From assembly GCA_947471745.1 (NCBI GenBank), contig CANJKZ010000820.1:3137501-3201500 (forward strand): DNA of 64,000 nt, in the 5' to 3' direction. The DNA is from Closterium sp. Naga37s-1. Its lineage: Eukaryota; Streptophyta; Zygnematophyceae; Desmidiales; Closteriaceae. Made by a program: the position numbers and the translations under genes. Positions 51,454 to 61,949 of this stretch are shown here, piece by piece (the stretch's first letter is position 1; every line of letters begins with the position of its first letter). The notes under the pieces are model-generated. The model did no database searches. It saw nothing but the letters and a program-made list of their open reading frames with translations, and was not told the origin of the DNA.

Positions 51454-53736
51454 TCAAGGGGTGAGCAAGTGAGGCAAGGTAGGCACAAGACCCAGCTGAG
51501 TACAGAAGCGCTGATGATCACAAGGCGGAAGTGCCTTGGTGAAGATATCAGCAGTGTTGGCCTCAGAGGCCACGTACGCAAGCCGTAGCTGACCACGCTG
51601 CTGTAGCTCACGAGCAAGGAAGTAGCGGAGAGCAATGTGCTTCGTTCTGTGCTCCAGTCTCTGCTCTCGACACAAGGCCAGCATGGCCTTGTTGTCTACG
51701 TACAGCACTGGAGGAGAACGAGGCGGCTCTCCGAGGTCAGTGAGCAGGTAGGTGAGCCAGCGAAGCTCCTGTGCAGCCATGGCCCCGGCGTAGATCTCAG
51801 CCTCACAACTGGAGCCGAGAACAGAAGACGAGCGGGTAGCCCGCCACGAAACAGAGCCGGAACCAAGGCTGAAGGTGTAACCCTGTGACGACCGCTGCGT
51901 AGCCTGGTCGTCAGCCCAAGAAGCGTCTGCGTGCTCAGTGAGGACCACTGGACTCTGCCCTCCAAGCACAAGCCCCATGCCCGACGTACTGCACAAGTAG
52001 CGCAACACCCTCTTCGCTGCAGCCATGTGCTCCGGTCTGTGTCACCCAGGAGCAACATAGCGTGCAAGAATGCTAAGAGGGTATGCAAGGTCAGGTCGTG
52101 TGCAGGTCATCAGGTACATGAGGCAGCCAACAAGCTCTGGGTACGGGCCACTCGACTCTACGGACTCATCCGAAGGCAGAGCTGAGAGCGAGTGGCGAGT
52201 AGGCAGAGGAGTGGCCTGAGGCGAGGAGTACGTGAAGCCGAAGCGCTGAAGGACCTGCTGCACCATGTGTGACTGAGTCAGGGTAATGGTGCGGCGTGCT
52301 CTGTCCCGGGTGATCTGCAAGCCAAGGTAGCTGCGCAGTTCACCCAGGTCTGTGCACGTGTGTCTCTTCTGCAGCTCGGACTTCACGTGGGCGAGTCCAG
52401 CAGTGTCAGCTGTGGCGAAGACCAAGTCGTCGACGTACACGAGGATGTAGAACGGCGGCAAAGAAGTGTCGGTGCGCAGAAACATCGACGGGTCGGCAGT
52501 AGAGGGAGCAAACCCAAGAGCCGCAAGTGTAGTCCTCAGTGTGTCGTGCCACTCACGCGGTGCCTGGCGGAGACCGTAGACTGGCCGCCGGAGGCTTCAC
52601 TGGGTGCCAGGAGGAAAGGACCCAGTGAAGCCAGGTGGGCGACGCAGCCAGATCTCCTCTTGCAGGCTGCCCTGCAAGAAAGCAGTGCTGAAGTCAAGAG
52701 AGTGCAGCTCGTAGTCGCGGTGAGCAGCTATGTGCAGCAGTACCCGAAGAGTGGTCATCTTCGGGGTGGGAGAGAAGGTCTGAAAGTAGTCAACTCCCTG
52801 CCGCTGACTGAAGCCACGAGCCACGTAACGCGCCTTGAAGACAGGCGGAGAACCCGGCGGCCGCTTCACCCTGAAAATCTACATGCCACTGACGATGTTC
52901 GCCCCAGGCGGGGGAACCTCGTCAACGTAGGTGCCTGTGGACTTCCAGGAAGCCATCTCTGCGTCCATAGCTGCCTGCCACTGAGAGGAGTAGGGACCCT
53001 CTATCGCCTCCGCGTAAGAGCGCGGAGTCGGGATGTCAAGTGCATCCGGGTCTCCCTCAGGGGTAAGCAGTACGGACACGAGATGAGGTGAAGCAGCAGC
53101 CAGACACTGGAACTCCTCCTGCCTGTCCTCAAGGACGTCCGTGCCAAGGGCACACTCACCCCCGACGGACGGAGGACAGACAGACTCAGACTCAGCAACA
53201 AGACTAGCAGCGTAGTCTAGACGACAGCGAGCAGCAAAGTCGACGAGCTCAGCAACTAGGGCAGACGCAGCAGTGGACTCAAAGGAAGGGTCAGTGACAA
53301 CAGTAGCAAGGAGACGCGTGACAGTCGGACTGGCAGCACGAAGGGAGTCCGACTCCGGGTCAGGAAGAGCAGGAAGAGAGGACTCAGGAGGAGAAGGCAA
53401 AGGGGCACGCAGAGGAGCAGTGGACGGACGCAGAGACATCCGGTGCGTGCTAGGGACAGGAGGAGGACGCTGACACGAACCACGACCACTAGTGCGAGCA
53501 GCACGGACAGGCGACGCAGGGCGAGACGCAGGCTCACGACGCTCAGTAAGACCTCCAGTAGGACCAGTGTAGGGAGAAGGAGCGGGCAGTGGGGAGGCCG
53601 GCTGTAACGGTAACTGTGACGGGACAGGCTGTGGACACTCTAAGGGAGGAGGAGGACCAGTAGAAGGCGGGAGACCAAGAACCTGCTGAAGGAGCGGAAC
53701 GAAGTACGGCCGAGGCCGCGAGGCGACTCTAGACAC
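51454..53736 (-). pseudogene. A2 RT and RNase H
   Basis: Same frame throughout. The Pro-rich pre-RT region (ASPLPAPSPYTGPTGGLTER) is followed by YAEAIEGPYSSQWQAAMDAE, RYVARGFSQRQGVDYFQTFS, LHSLDFSTAFLQGSL, the YVDD box (ILVYVDDLVFATAD), RNase H HADASWADDQ, SCEAEIYAGAMAAQELRWLT and VDNKAMLALCREQ, ending LPHLLTP. Stops are TAG at 52879-52881 (identical position to that of A1), TGA at 52597-52599 (Trp in A1 and A3) and TGA at 52042-52044 (Arg in A1). All catalytic residues are kept. Confidence 0.92.
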
Positions 53737-54370
53737 AGCAGGGACAGCACCAGTACCTCCAGCGGCAGCACCAGCGCCAGCAGCACCTCCAGCTCCAGTA
53801 CCTCCAGCAGCACCAGTAGCACCCCAAGTAGGACCGCCTCCAGGACCGACAGCAGTAGTCTCAGCGCCAACACCCTCAGCAGCTCCAGCTCCAGTCGTAC
53901 CCGCAGGCCCAGCAGCTCCAGTACTCCCAGTACGAGCACCTCCGGGACCCGCGGCACCAGCACCCTCAGCAGCCGAAGAACCTCCAGCTCCAGCAGCACG
54001 CCTCCAGCGCCGGGCAAATCACTCGCGCAGCTCCTGTGGAGAGAGTGGCTCCCGCCGAGACGAAGCACCCGGAGAACCTCCAGGCTCAGCACCGCTAGAC
54101 GCCACACGAGCAGGCCCAGCTCCCTCAGGCTCCGCACCCCCAGGCTCAGCACCTCCAGGCGTAGCACCCCCAGGCTCAGCACCCCCAGGCTCAGCACCCC
54201 CAGTAGTAGCACCCCCAGGCTCAGCACCCCCAGGCTCAGGACCCCCAGTAGTAGCACCCTCAGGCTCAGCACCCCCAGGCGCAGCACCCACACGCTCAGC
54301 ACCCCCAGAGTCAGCACCCCCAGGCTCAGCACCCTCAGCAGCACCAAAGTCACCAGTAACCTCGACAGGC
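53737..54370 (-). pseudogene. A2 low-complexity linker
   Basis: Gly/Ala-rich and GAEPGGAEP-type repeats in the frame seen at 54291-54019 (GGAEPGGATTGGAEPGGAEP), with SSRREPLSPQELRE at the end of the array, the same order as in A1. Long Leu/Val/Arg frames in other phases here are shadows of this array. At 54370 it is fused to Copia-B. Confidence 0.75.
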
Positions 54371-54950
54371 TCTCCCCAGCCTTGCCAAGCTTACGGAGGG
54401 AGATGAGGTTGGCCTTGAGTTCAGGAACGAGGAGAACGTCGTGCAGCACCACCGGCTTGCCATCCGCTCCCTTAAACGCAGCTCGTCCCGCACTAGCCAC
54501 CTCGTGTCCAGAGGCGGAGCACACCTCGTTGATCGGTGCAGCGCGTACGTGGTCCAGCAGGTCCTTGCGCGGCGTCATCGTCCAAGCAGCGCCCGTGTCC
54601 AACACCCAATAGTCCAGGGGGTGCAGCTCTGCTCCAACCTTGGCAGATGCGTCTCCTTGCTCCCCCTGTTCTCCAATATGGAAGAACTGGCCCGCGGTGC
54701 GCTCCTTCTTCTTTTCCGCACCGCCGTTGCTCTTCGGGTTGTTGTCGGACGAATCGGCGACCATGCTCGCGCCGTTTTTCTGGTTCCTCCGCGCGCCGCC
54801 ATCCTGGTGACGATTCTGGGGGGTCCATCCATCGGGTTTCTTATAGCACAAAATCCAGGGGTGCCCCTCCTTCTCACAATACCAGCAACTCCCTTTCATT
54901 TTGCCACCAGCACCCGAGTTGCCCCCACGTCCAGATTTCGCACCGCGACC
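54371..54950 (-). pseudogene. B5 zinc knuckle and protease
   Basis: Same frame as Gag after a TAA (the codon after NDQ, about 54966). It has the CCHC knuckle CWYCEKEGHPWILCYK, then YWVLDTGAAWTMTPRKD with the protease active site and DVLLVPELKANLISLRKLG. Three or four residues around SASGHEV are missing. The open frame then runs into Copia-A linker out of phase (ESLSRLL...), producing a chimeric reading frame. Confidence 0.88.
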
Positions 54951-54965
54951 CCAACCGGTACCTCC

Positions 54966-55790
54966 TTATTGGTCGTTGGAGTCGTCGTCCTTCTTTGCAC
55001 CGCGCCCAGCACCACCGAAGCCACGTCCTCTGCCACGTCGGCTCCCTTGCATCCCGTAGCCGCATCTGCCGTCGTCTCCACCCCTCAGTTGACGGCGACG
55101 GAAGTCCTCCTCCAGAATCTTTGTCCGCACCCACTTGAGTGTCCACGAGCTCTGGTTCTGCGGCAGGCTCAATCCGCTCGTGAATTGAAGCCACGATTCC
55201 GGCAGCAGCGAGAGCATCTTCAAACACTTGGTCTGCTCCGGGTAGGTGATTCCCGCGGTCGCCAATTTCGCGTAGAGGTCGCGCATCTTGTCCAGGACAG
55301 GTTGCACCGGCTCTCCCTTGCTCAGGCGCAACGCGGACAGCTCCCTCTCCAGCATCAACGTTGCAACAACGGAGGTCGGGGCGTGCAGCTCCTTCAACAC
55401 GGTCCACGCCTTCGGGCCGCACTCAACCTCCGGCAGCAGATGCATGACGTGGTGACGCTGGTTCAGCTCCAAACTCTGCGACATCAAATAGTAGCCAGCC
55501 AAGGAGCGCTCGTCCCAATCTTCCTGCAGCGCGGGGTCACTCGGTCTAGGCTCCTCCCCAATCATTAGTTTCAGCAAACCGATCTGACGGAAATACAATT
55601 GCATTTTCCAGGCCCAATCATCATAGCCCTCACCATTCAACTTCTCGACGGTGAAGTTCTTCAGTACCTCCTTGACCAGCGAGCCCTGGTTTGTTCGCGC
55701 TCCCCTTGGTGCTGAAACACCAGAATCTTGACTGCCGCTACGATCTTGGGCTGAAGATTCACCAGCTCCCGTCGAGGTGTTGCCCGCCAT
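54966..55790 (-). pseudogene. B5 Gag
   Basis: An open frame of 274 codons from MAGNTSTGAGESSAQDRSG to DDSNDQ, with FTVEKLNGEGYDDWAWKMQL, LMSQSLELNQRHHVMHLLPE, KAWTVLKELHAPTSV, GITYPEQTKCLKMLSLLPES and the Gly/Arg basic region MQGSRRGRGRGFGGAGRGAK. A TAA then separates it from the zinc-knuckle part in the same frame. Compared with B1 it keeps the ~20 residues before LSLLPESW. Confidence 0.9.
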
Positions 55791-55821
55791 AGCTACCTAT
55801 AACGAGGATCACTATAACGCA

Positions 55822-55833
55822 GCTCTGATACCA
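55822..55833 (-). promoter_or_regulatory. B5 primer-binding site
   Basis: Minus strand TGGTATCAGAGC, perfect initiator tRNA-Met complement, three bases inside the LTR. Confidence 0.92.
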
Positions 55834-55836
55834 GCT

Positions 55837-56930
55837 TGTTGGTGTAAGGGCCTAATAAACTCAAGCTATTAAGACTTAATCAAACTTAAAACCTCTCCTC
55901 GGGGTCACCTCCAAGGGTCCTTGGGTGCCTGGTACAAGACCAGCCCCATCCTCGGGTCCGAGTTTGTAGAGAGAGGGATCAAGAGGGACTTAGTCAAAAC
56001 AGCAAGAGTACCTTGAACGTCGCGCAGCGTATCGTGCAGACCGTCGACCGGATTAAGCTGAGAATTTCCTATATCGAAGCTCTCTCCAAGAGCTTTAAAA
56101 ATGAACCAAGTTGCCTTGCGAAAAGTTCTGCCATTACGAAGTTATGGCTCGGACAGCGTTTGCCTAGTGTTGAAGTGCTAGCGTACTAGCGTTGACTCGG
56201 GTAGCATTCCGCCGTCGCACCGCGTAGAAACGAAATTCCAGGAAGGAAGGAATTCGCATGAATCAAATTGACTATATCCAGGTACAAACAGAGAAGGAAT
56301 AAATAGTTCTAGCTAGCAAGGACCTTGTGAAAAAACCTGGGAACAACCAGGGATGATCCCAAATAATTCCAAGCAACAGAACCAACCTGGCTGGACAAAA
56401 CAGCAGGTGGTAGGTTGGTAAACAACCTCTGGTTCTGTTTTTCCAACCTGGGAAAACAACAACCAGGTTCAGGTCCTAAAAACAGAACCTGTTTTGTCTT
56501 TGCCCAACCAGCCAAATGCTGGTTCCGCTGGTTTCCCCTGGCCCTGTAGCATGCAGATACAGACAAACAACATCCAACCTTCACCTAAATTGTACCCCTA
56601 TAGTGCCTGCCCTGCTACACTATAGTCAACCAAGCAAAACAGTACAATTTCGAGTTGGATAGAACTGAATCTGCGCAATCAATTCAACCGAACCGCAAAG
56701 CTTCCATCTTGGGTTCCTTTGCGAGCTCGTCCTTTCTGCTTGTACTGTTCATAGCGCGTACAATGTTGTGCCGAAGCGCACAATGCGCGAGTACCTGCAA
56801 ATGCTTCAAGCGAAAAATTGCGAAAGCAAACAAACACACGAACATTCCATTCACACCCAAATGCATTCGCACACGCATACTCGTACAAACAGACGGCAGG
56901 ATGTCGTGCAATGTGAATTTGCACCCAACA
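55837..56930 (-). repeat. B5 5' LTR (complete)
   Basis: 1,094 bp, TGTTGGGTGCAAATTC to TACACCAACA on the minus strand, a good reference copy for LTR-B. It directly abuts Copia-A RT sequence of A3 at 56931. Confidence 0.93.
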
Positions 56931-57979
56931 GCGAGGAGTACGTGAAGCGGAAGCGCTGAAGGACCTGGTGCACCATGTGTGACTGAGTCAAGGTAATGGT
57001 GCGCCGTGCTCTGTCCCGGGTGATCCGCAAGCCAAGATAGCTTGTCAGCTCACCCAGGTCTGTGCACGTGTGTCTCTTCTGCAGCTCCGACTTCACGTGG
57101 GCGAGTGCCTCAGTGTCAGCAGTAGCAAAAACCAAGTCGTCTACGTACACGAGAACGTAGAACGGCGGCAGAGTGGTGTCGGTGCGTAGAAACAGCGACG
57201 GGTCAGCAGTAGGAGCAAACCCAAGAGCAGCAAGAGTCGTCCTCAGTGTGTCGTGCCACTCACGGGGTGCCTGGCGGAGACCGTAGACCGGCCGCCGGAG
57301 GCTCCACTGGGTACCAGGAGGAAACGACCCAGTGAAGCCAGGTGGGCGGCGCAGCCAGATCTCCTTGTGCAGGCTGCCCTGTAGGAAAGCAGTGCTGAAA
57401 TCAAGAGAGTGGAGCTCGTAGTCACGCTGAGCGGCGACGTGCAGCAGAACCCGAAGAGTCGTCATCTTCGGGGTCGGGGAGAAGGTCTGGAAGAAGTCAA
57501 CTCCCTCACGCTGACTGAAGCCTCGTGCAACGTAACGCGCCTTGAAGACAGGCGGAGAACCCGGCGGGCGCTTCACCCTGAAAATCCACATGCCACTGAC
57601 GATGTTCGCCCCAGGCGGGGGAACCTCGTCGATGTAGGTGCCTGTGGACTTCCAGGAAGCCATCTCTGCGTCCATGGCTGACTGCCACTGAGAGGAGTAG
57701 GGACCCTCTATCGCCTCTGCGTACGAGCGCGGGGTCGGGATGTCTGGTGCATCCGGGTCTCCCTCAGGGGCAATCAGCATGGACACGAGATGAGGTAAAG
57801 CAGCGGCAAAGCACTCAAACTCCTCCTGCCTGTCCTCAAGGACGTCCGTGCTAAGAGCACACTCACCCCCGACGGACGGAGGACAGACAGACTCAGACTC
57901 AGCAACAAGACTAGCGCAGTCGAGACGACAGTGAGCAGCAAAGTCGACAAGCTCAGCAACTAAGGCAGACGCAGCAGTA
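56931..57979 (-). pseudogene. A3 RT
   Basis: Contains YAEAIEGPYSSQWQSAMDAE, the intact GANIVSGMWIFRVKRPPGS that has a stop in A1 and A2, RYVARGFSQREGVDFFQTFS, LHSLDFSTAFLQGSL, and the YVDD box (VLVYVDDLVFATAD). One residue pair is missing in FAPTADPSLF. Upstream, the pre-RT part reads in another frame (57959-57774). After FRFTYSS at 56931 LTR-B sequence begins and the open frame runs on into it. Confidence 0.9.
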
Positions 57980-58800
57980 GCAACGTGACTCGATAGGGCG
58001 GCGCGGCTAGGCAGGGCGGCTCAGCTATGCAGGGCGGCGCGGTTTGGCGGTGCGCTTACCAGGGGCGGGTGGGTAGGGAGGCCGCTACTGGTGGGGCAGG
58101 GCCGTGGTGCGCCGGCAGGGTCGGGGCCGCAACTGGGCGGCAGGTCAGGGCCGCGGCTCGGCAGCAGGGCAGGGCCGGGGCAGAAGCGACAGCAGCGGCG
58201 GCGGCGGCTCGTCACACCGGCGGAGGCAGGCTCGGCGGTGGTGGCAGGGACAGCAGCTGCTGCAAGGCTCCTCGGCGGCTGCTGCAGGGCTCCTCGGCGG
58301 CTGCTGTAGGTGGAGGCCGCGTCTGGCGAGAGGGGCAGGGCGGGGCCGCAGCAGGTGACGGGGCGAGGCCGCTAAGGGCCGTCAGGGGGGGGCCGCGACA
58401 GGCCGTTAAGGGGCCGCGAAGGGCCGTGAGGGGGCCGCGAAGGGCCGCGAAGGGGCCGCTAAGGGCCGTGAGGGGGCCGCGAAGGGCCGCGAAGGGCCGT
58501 GAGGGGGCCGCGAGGGGCTGCGAAGGGGCCGCGAAGGGCCGTGAGGGGGCCGCGAAGGGCCGCTAAGGGGGCCGCGAAAGGCCGCGAAGGGGCCGCGAAG
58601 GGCTGAAAAAGGGGCCGCGAAGGGCCGAGAAGGGGCCGCAAAGAGGCCTTAAGGGGGCGCGACGGGCCACTAAGGGCAGGGGACGCGACGGGAGGGCAGG
58701 CGCACGGGGCGCGACTAGGGCAGGCGCGAAGCGCGCTCCGGGCAGGTAAGGAAAAAAAAAAAATTCGTAATAGTGGTGGGCCCTAGAAAACGTTCCCACT
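57980..58800 (-). repeat. A3 GC-rich leader repeats
   Basis: Degenerate tandem units around GGGGCCGCGAAGGGCCG (plus-strand view), most regular at 58395-58640. It is homologous in position and flanking sequence to the A1 leader (CCTAGTGGGAACG, then a T-run), but with a different unit expanded. Confidence 0.82.
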
Positions 58801-58809
58801 AGGGAACTT

Positions 58810-58820
58810 GCTCTATACCA
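58810..58820 (-). promoter_or_regulatory. A3 primer-binding site (degenerate)
   Basis: Minus strand TGGTATAGAGC, the initiator tRNA-Met site TGGTATCAGAGC with one base deleted, next to the LTR. Confidence 0.75.
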
Positions 58821-58945
58821 TGTGAGAATAACGAGGAATGAAATGACTAGGAATGAGTTGGGTACAAATGGGGAAACCTAGAAATGTTGTACCCCCTATT
58901 GTCTAACCCACTACAACCTAAACAGGCTATAACATAAGTTTGACA
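58821..58945 (-). repeat. A3 5' LTR
   Basis: 125 bp; minus strand TGTCAAACTTATG to TTATTCTCACA. It is related to the A1 and A2 LTRs but diverged from both, so at least three Copia-A LTR variants exist here. Confidence 0.85.
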
Positions 58946-59800
58946 ACCAGCAGTGTGGCGCCTGCTTCAAGCCGTAGATATATTTTTTTAGCTTGCACAC
59001 CCTGCCCGTACCATCCCCATACCCAGGCGGCTGTGTCATATAGACCTCCTCCTCTAAAATCCCGTTGACGAATGTCGTTGATATATCCATCTGAAAGATG
59101 CGTTTCCTACTAACGGCTGCATCTCCCAACAAGACACGGAGGGTAGGGGGTTTGGCAGTGGAAGCAAAGATCCCGTTGAAGTCTTGCTTCTCCTTTCTGT
59201 TGAAACCCCTTAGCCACCAGCCTTCACTTGTAAATAGTGAATTGCCCATTGTCATCGGTCTTGTTCCTCATCACCCACTTTCACTGTACTGCTTTCTTCC
59301 CCTCAGGCAGCACCACCAGATCCCATGTCCCATTCTCTAGCTGGCTTTGGTATTCAGCATCCCGTGACGCCAGCCATTTGTCCCTATCTGGTCCAGCTTT
59401 GCCTCCTCAATGCTAGTTGGTTCCTCTGGTGCAGGGGCAAGAAAACAGTAGGCAGGCTCGTCCTCCTCATCCGGGTCATAGCCTTGAGGCAAAATTAGCA
59501 ACGCCTCCTCGTTCCCAAGCTGCTGCTCTGCTACATCAGCTCCTGCAGTCATCTTCCTAGTGGCCATACGGGTACGTCCTGGCCTGGAGATGGGTGTCTC
59601 CCATCCCCTCATAACGACACCCTTCGGCTTCCTCCTTTGTGGTAGCTTAGGCACCTTAGCTTTGCCCTGCTGCTGCTCTCCTCCCTCAGATCCAGCAGCT
59701 CCACTAGTGCTACCACTAGTCTCCACACCATCTCCTCCACCAGCAGGTGCCTCCTGGACCTTCTCTCCGTCACCACCCTCAGCAGCTGCCTCCTCTCTCT
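58946..59800 (-). pseudogene. B6 RT, N-terminal part
   Basis: Variable linker with TPISRPGRTRMATRKMTAG and LLILPQGYDPDEEDEPAYCF, then decayed RT with KEKQDFNGIFASTAKPPTLR, IFQMDISTTFVNGILEEEVY, GTGRVCKLKKYIYGLKQAPH. It ends at the A3 insertion before the YVDD box. Frame changes lie near 59255 and 59337. Confidence 0.82.
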
Positions 59801-60800
59801 CCTCGACACACTAGGAGTCCGGTCCAGCTGGATGGTGATCTGCTTCATCTGCTGAGACACCTTGGCCTCTGGCTGTTTCTCCCAGCTCCCATACATCATG
59901 CCCTTAATGAATTTCACATCCCTGCTGTAAAACATGACACCCTTGGATGGTTCCCACAGCAGCCATCCCTTGCTCTCAGCATCCATCCCCAAATGCACAC
60001 ACCAGATTGCACTTGCCCCCAACTTACTGCGGTAGTTCTTTGGGACGTGGGCGACTGCCATGCAACCGAACACCCTCAGCATGCCCACCGGTGGCTTCCT
60101 CCCAAGTCACCTCTCCAACAGCACCCACGAGTCATCACCAACCTTCGTGAGTACCCTGTTCCTAGCCATGGTAGCGTGCCGGGTAGCGTGAGGCCACATG
60201 GAATTGCCCAGCCCAGACTCTATAAGCAGCGCCCTAGCTGTCTCTAGATTGGTCCGGTTCGCCTGTTGTGCTACACCGTTTGACTGTGGGGTGTCAGCTC
60301 CCTCAGGATGCCCTACTTCTTGAGCCAGGCCGTCATCTCAGCTCCAAGAAACTCACCACCCCGGTCTGTCCTAATCCGCTTCACCACACACTCCACCTGC
60401 TTCTCCACGAATGACAGCAAATCGTCCAGTATCGTAGAGGCGGCGAGTTCCTTCAGCTTCAGCCGATATGCCCACATCAGCCTGCTCAAATCATCCACTA
60501 TGGTTAGAAAATACCGCTCCCCTTGTGCCCTTTCACAGGCAGCGGCCCCACCAAGTCCGTGTGGACCAGCTCCAAAGGCTTCTTGCTCCTGCCAGCCACA
60601 CTATGGAAGGGGAAACGGGTAAACTTTGAAAGCAAACATATGTCACAGTTATCATCGGGTGGCTGTCCGTTGAGCTTCAGACCCTTGACGGCTCCATCCT
60701 TCTCCAACTGCTTCAGCAAGGGCATCGCCACATGTCCCAAGCGTCGTTGTGACGTTGCCCAATCTGTCTCCCCCGATCGGGCCGACACTTTCACACCGAT
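59801..60800 (-). pseudogene. B6 integrase
   Basis: Pieces in order: SQRRLGHVAMPLLKQLE, CDICLLSKFTRF, HTDLVGPLPV (catalytic D kept), DDLSRLMWAYRLK, RTDRGGEFLGAEM (D kept); then a short deletion near 60290 that removes part of the TTAYTPQ segment; MLRVFGCMAVAHVP and SKLGASAIWCVHLG, SKGWLLWEPSKGVMFYSRDV. Frame breaks lie at about 60500, 60310 and 60100. Confidence 0.82.
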
Positions 60801-61948
60801 CCCTCCAACGGTGTTGCGCTCCCCCTGGGATGCAGACCCCTCTCTAGCCTGCTCCCCACCGTGCCATGCTAATGCCGGCAGCTGCTACATAGATCTGTAT
60901 ACGTCCTTGCTCTCGTGCAGATCCCAAATCAGCCGATTGCCCAGCTGCCCCTTATACGTGCGAGCCCAATCCGTGCTAGTTCTCACCCCAGCCTTGGCAA
61001 GCTTGCAGAAAGATATGAGGTCGCTAGTAGCACAAAAACCAGAGATGCCCTTCTCACAATACCCGCAACTCCCTTTCATTTTGCCACCAGCACTCGATTT
61101 CCCCCCGCGTCCAGATTTCGCACCGCGACCCCAACCGGTACCTCCATCTTGGTCGTTTGAGTCGTCGTCCTTCTTTGCATCGCGCCCAGCATCACCGAAG
61201 CCACGTCCTCTGCCACGTCGGCTCCCTTGCATCCCATAGCCGCTGCTGCCGTCGTCGTCCACAAGCTCTGGTTTTGCGGCAGGCTCAATCCGCTCATGAA
61301 TTGAAGCCACGATTCTGGCAGCAGCGACAGTATCTTCAGGTACTTGGTTTGCTCCAGGTAGGTGATTCCCGGGACCGCCAGCTTCGCGTAGAGATCATGC
61401 ATCTTGTCCAGAACAGGTTGCACCGGCCCTCCCTCGCTCAAGCGCAACGCGGACAGCTCCCTCTCCATCATGAGCGCCGCGGCGACGGAGGTAGGGGCGT
61501 GCAGCTCCTTGAACATGGTCCACGCCTTCGGACCGCAATCAACCTCCGGCAGCAGGTGCATGACGTGGTGACGCTGGTTCAGCTCCATACTCTGCGACAT
61601 CAACTAGTAGCCAGCCGAGGCGCGCTCGTCCTAATCTTCCTGCAGCGCGGGGTCACTCGGTCTAGGCTCCTCCCCGGTCGTTAGATTCAGCAACCGATCT
61701 GACGGAAATAAGATTGCATTTTCCAGGCCTAATCATCATAGCCTTCACCATTGAACTTATCGACGGTGAAGTTCTTCAGCACCTCCTTGATCGGCGAGCC
61801 CTGGTTTTTTAGTGCTCTCTTTGGCGCCGAATCACCAGAATCTTTGTTGCCGCTACGATGTTGGGCTGAAAACTCACCAGCTCCCGCCGAGGTACTGCCT
61901 GCCATAGCTACCTATAACGAGAATCACTATAACGCAGCTCGGAAACCA
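60801..61948 (-). pseudogene. B6 Gag with protease deleted
   Basis: N-terminal Gag (from about 61905, MAGSTSAGAGEFSAQ-like) has stops. The middle part reads MMSQSMELNQRHHVMHLLPE, KAWTMFKELHAPTSV and YLEQTKYLKILSLLPESW. The basic region MQGSRRGRGRGFGDAGR leads to the zinc knuckle CGYCEKG, and the sequence then jumps to SDLISFCKLAKAGVRTSTDW. About 560 bp covering the Asn/Lys-rich linker and the whole protease active site are missing at 61021. Confidence 0.82.
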
Positions 61949-61949
61949 G

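Larger units (their letters stand above)
51123..54370 (-). mobile_element. Copia-A fragment A2, 5'-truncated
   Basis: Minus strand: low-complexity linker (54370-53740), RT, RNase H, 3' untranslated region, 3' LTR (51246-51123). Leader, Gag, protease and integrase are missing; instead the linker joins Copia-B protease sequence (B5) at 54370/54371. The single reading frame from 53736 to 51454 has three stops. Confidence 0.88.
54371..56930 (-). mobile_element. Copia-B element B5, 3'-truncated
   Basis: Minus strand: complete 5' LTR (55837-56930), perfect primer-binding site, Gag and the first part of protease; then the sequence changes to Copia-A linker at about 54370. Its Gag is the most complete Copia-B Gag of the window. 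Confidence 0.9.
56931..58945 (-). mobile_element. Copia-A element A3, internally deleted
   Basis: Minus strand: 5' LTR (58945-58821), degenerate primer-binding site, GC-rich leader (58800-57980), then directly the end of the linker and RT (57979-56931). Gag, protease and integrase are deleted. RT is cut by the B5 LTR at 56930. The element's outer end lies inside the RT of Copia-B B6 (at ACCAG), so A3 inserted into B6. Confidence 0.85.

Noticed and set aside
58027..58566. Arg/Gly/Ala frame on the plus strand of the A3 leader
   Set aside because: Antisense of the A3 leader repeats; no domain, no conservation with A1.
51123..58945. A2 and A3 as the two ends of one Copia-A element split by B5
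   Set aside because: Both contain the RT region, their LTRs differ strongly, and the outer flanks (ATGGT and ACCAG) do not match, so they are separate copies.
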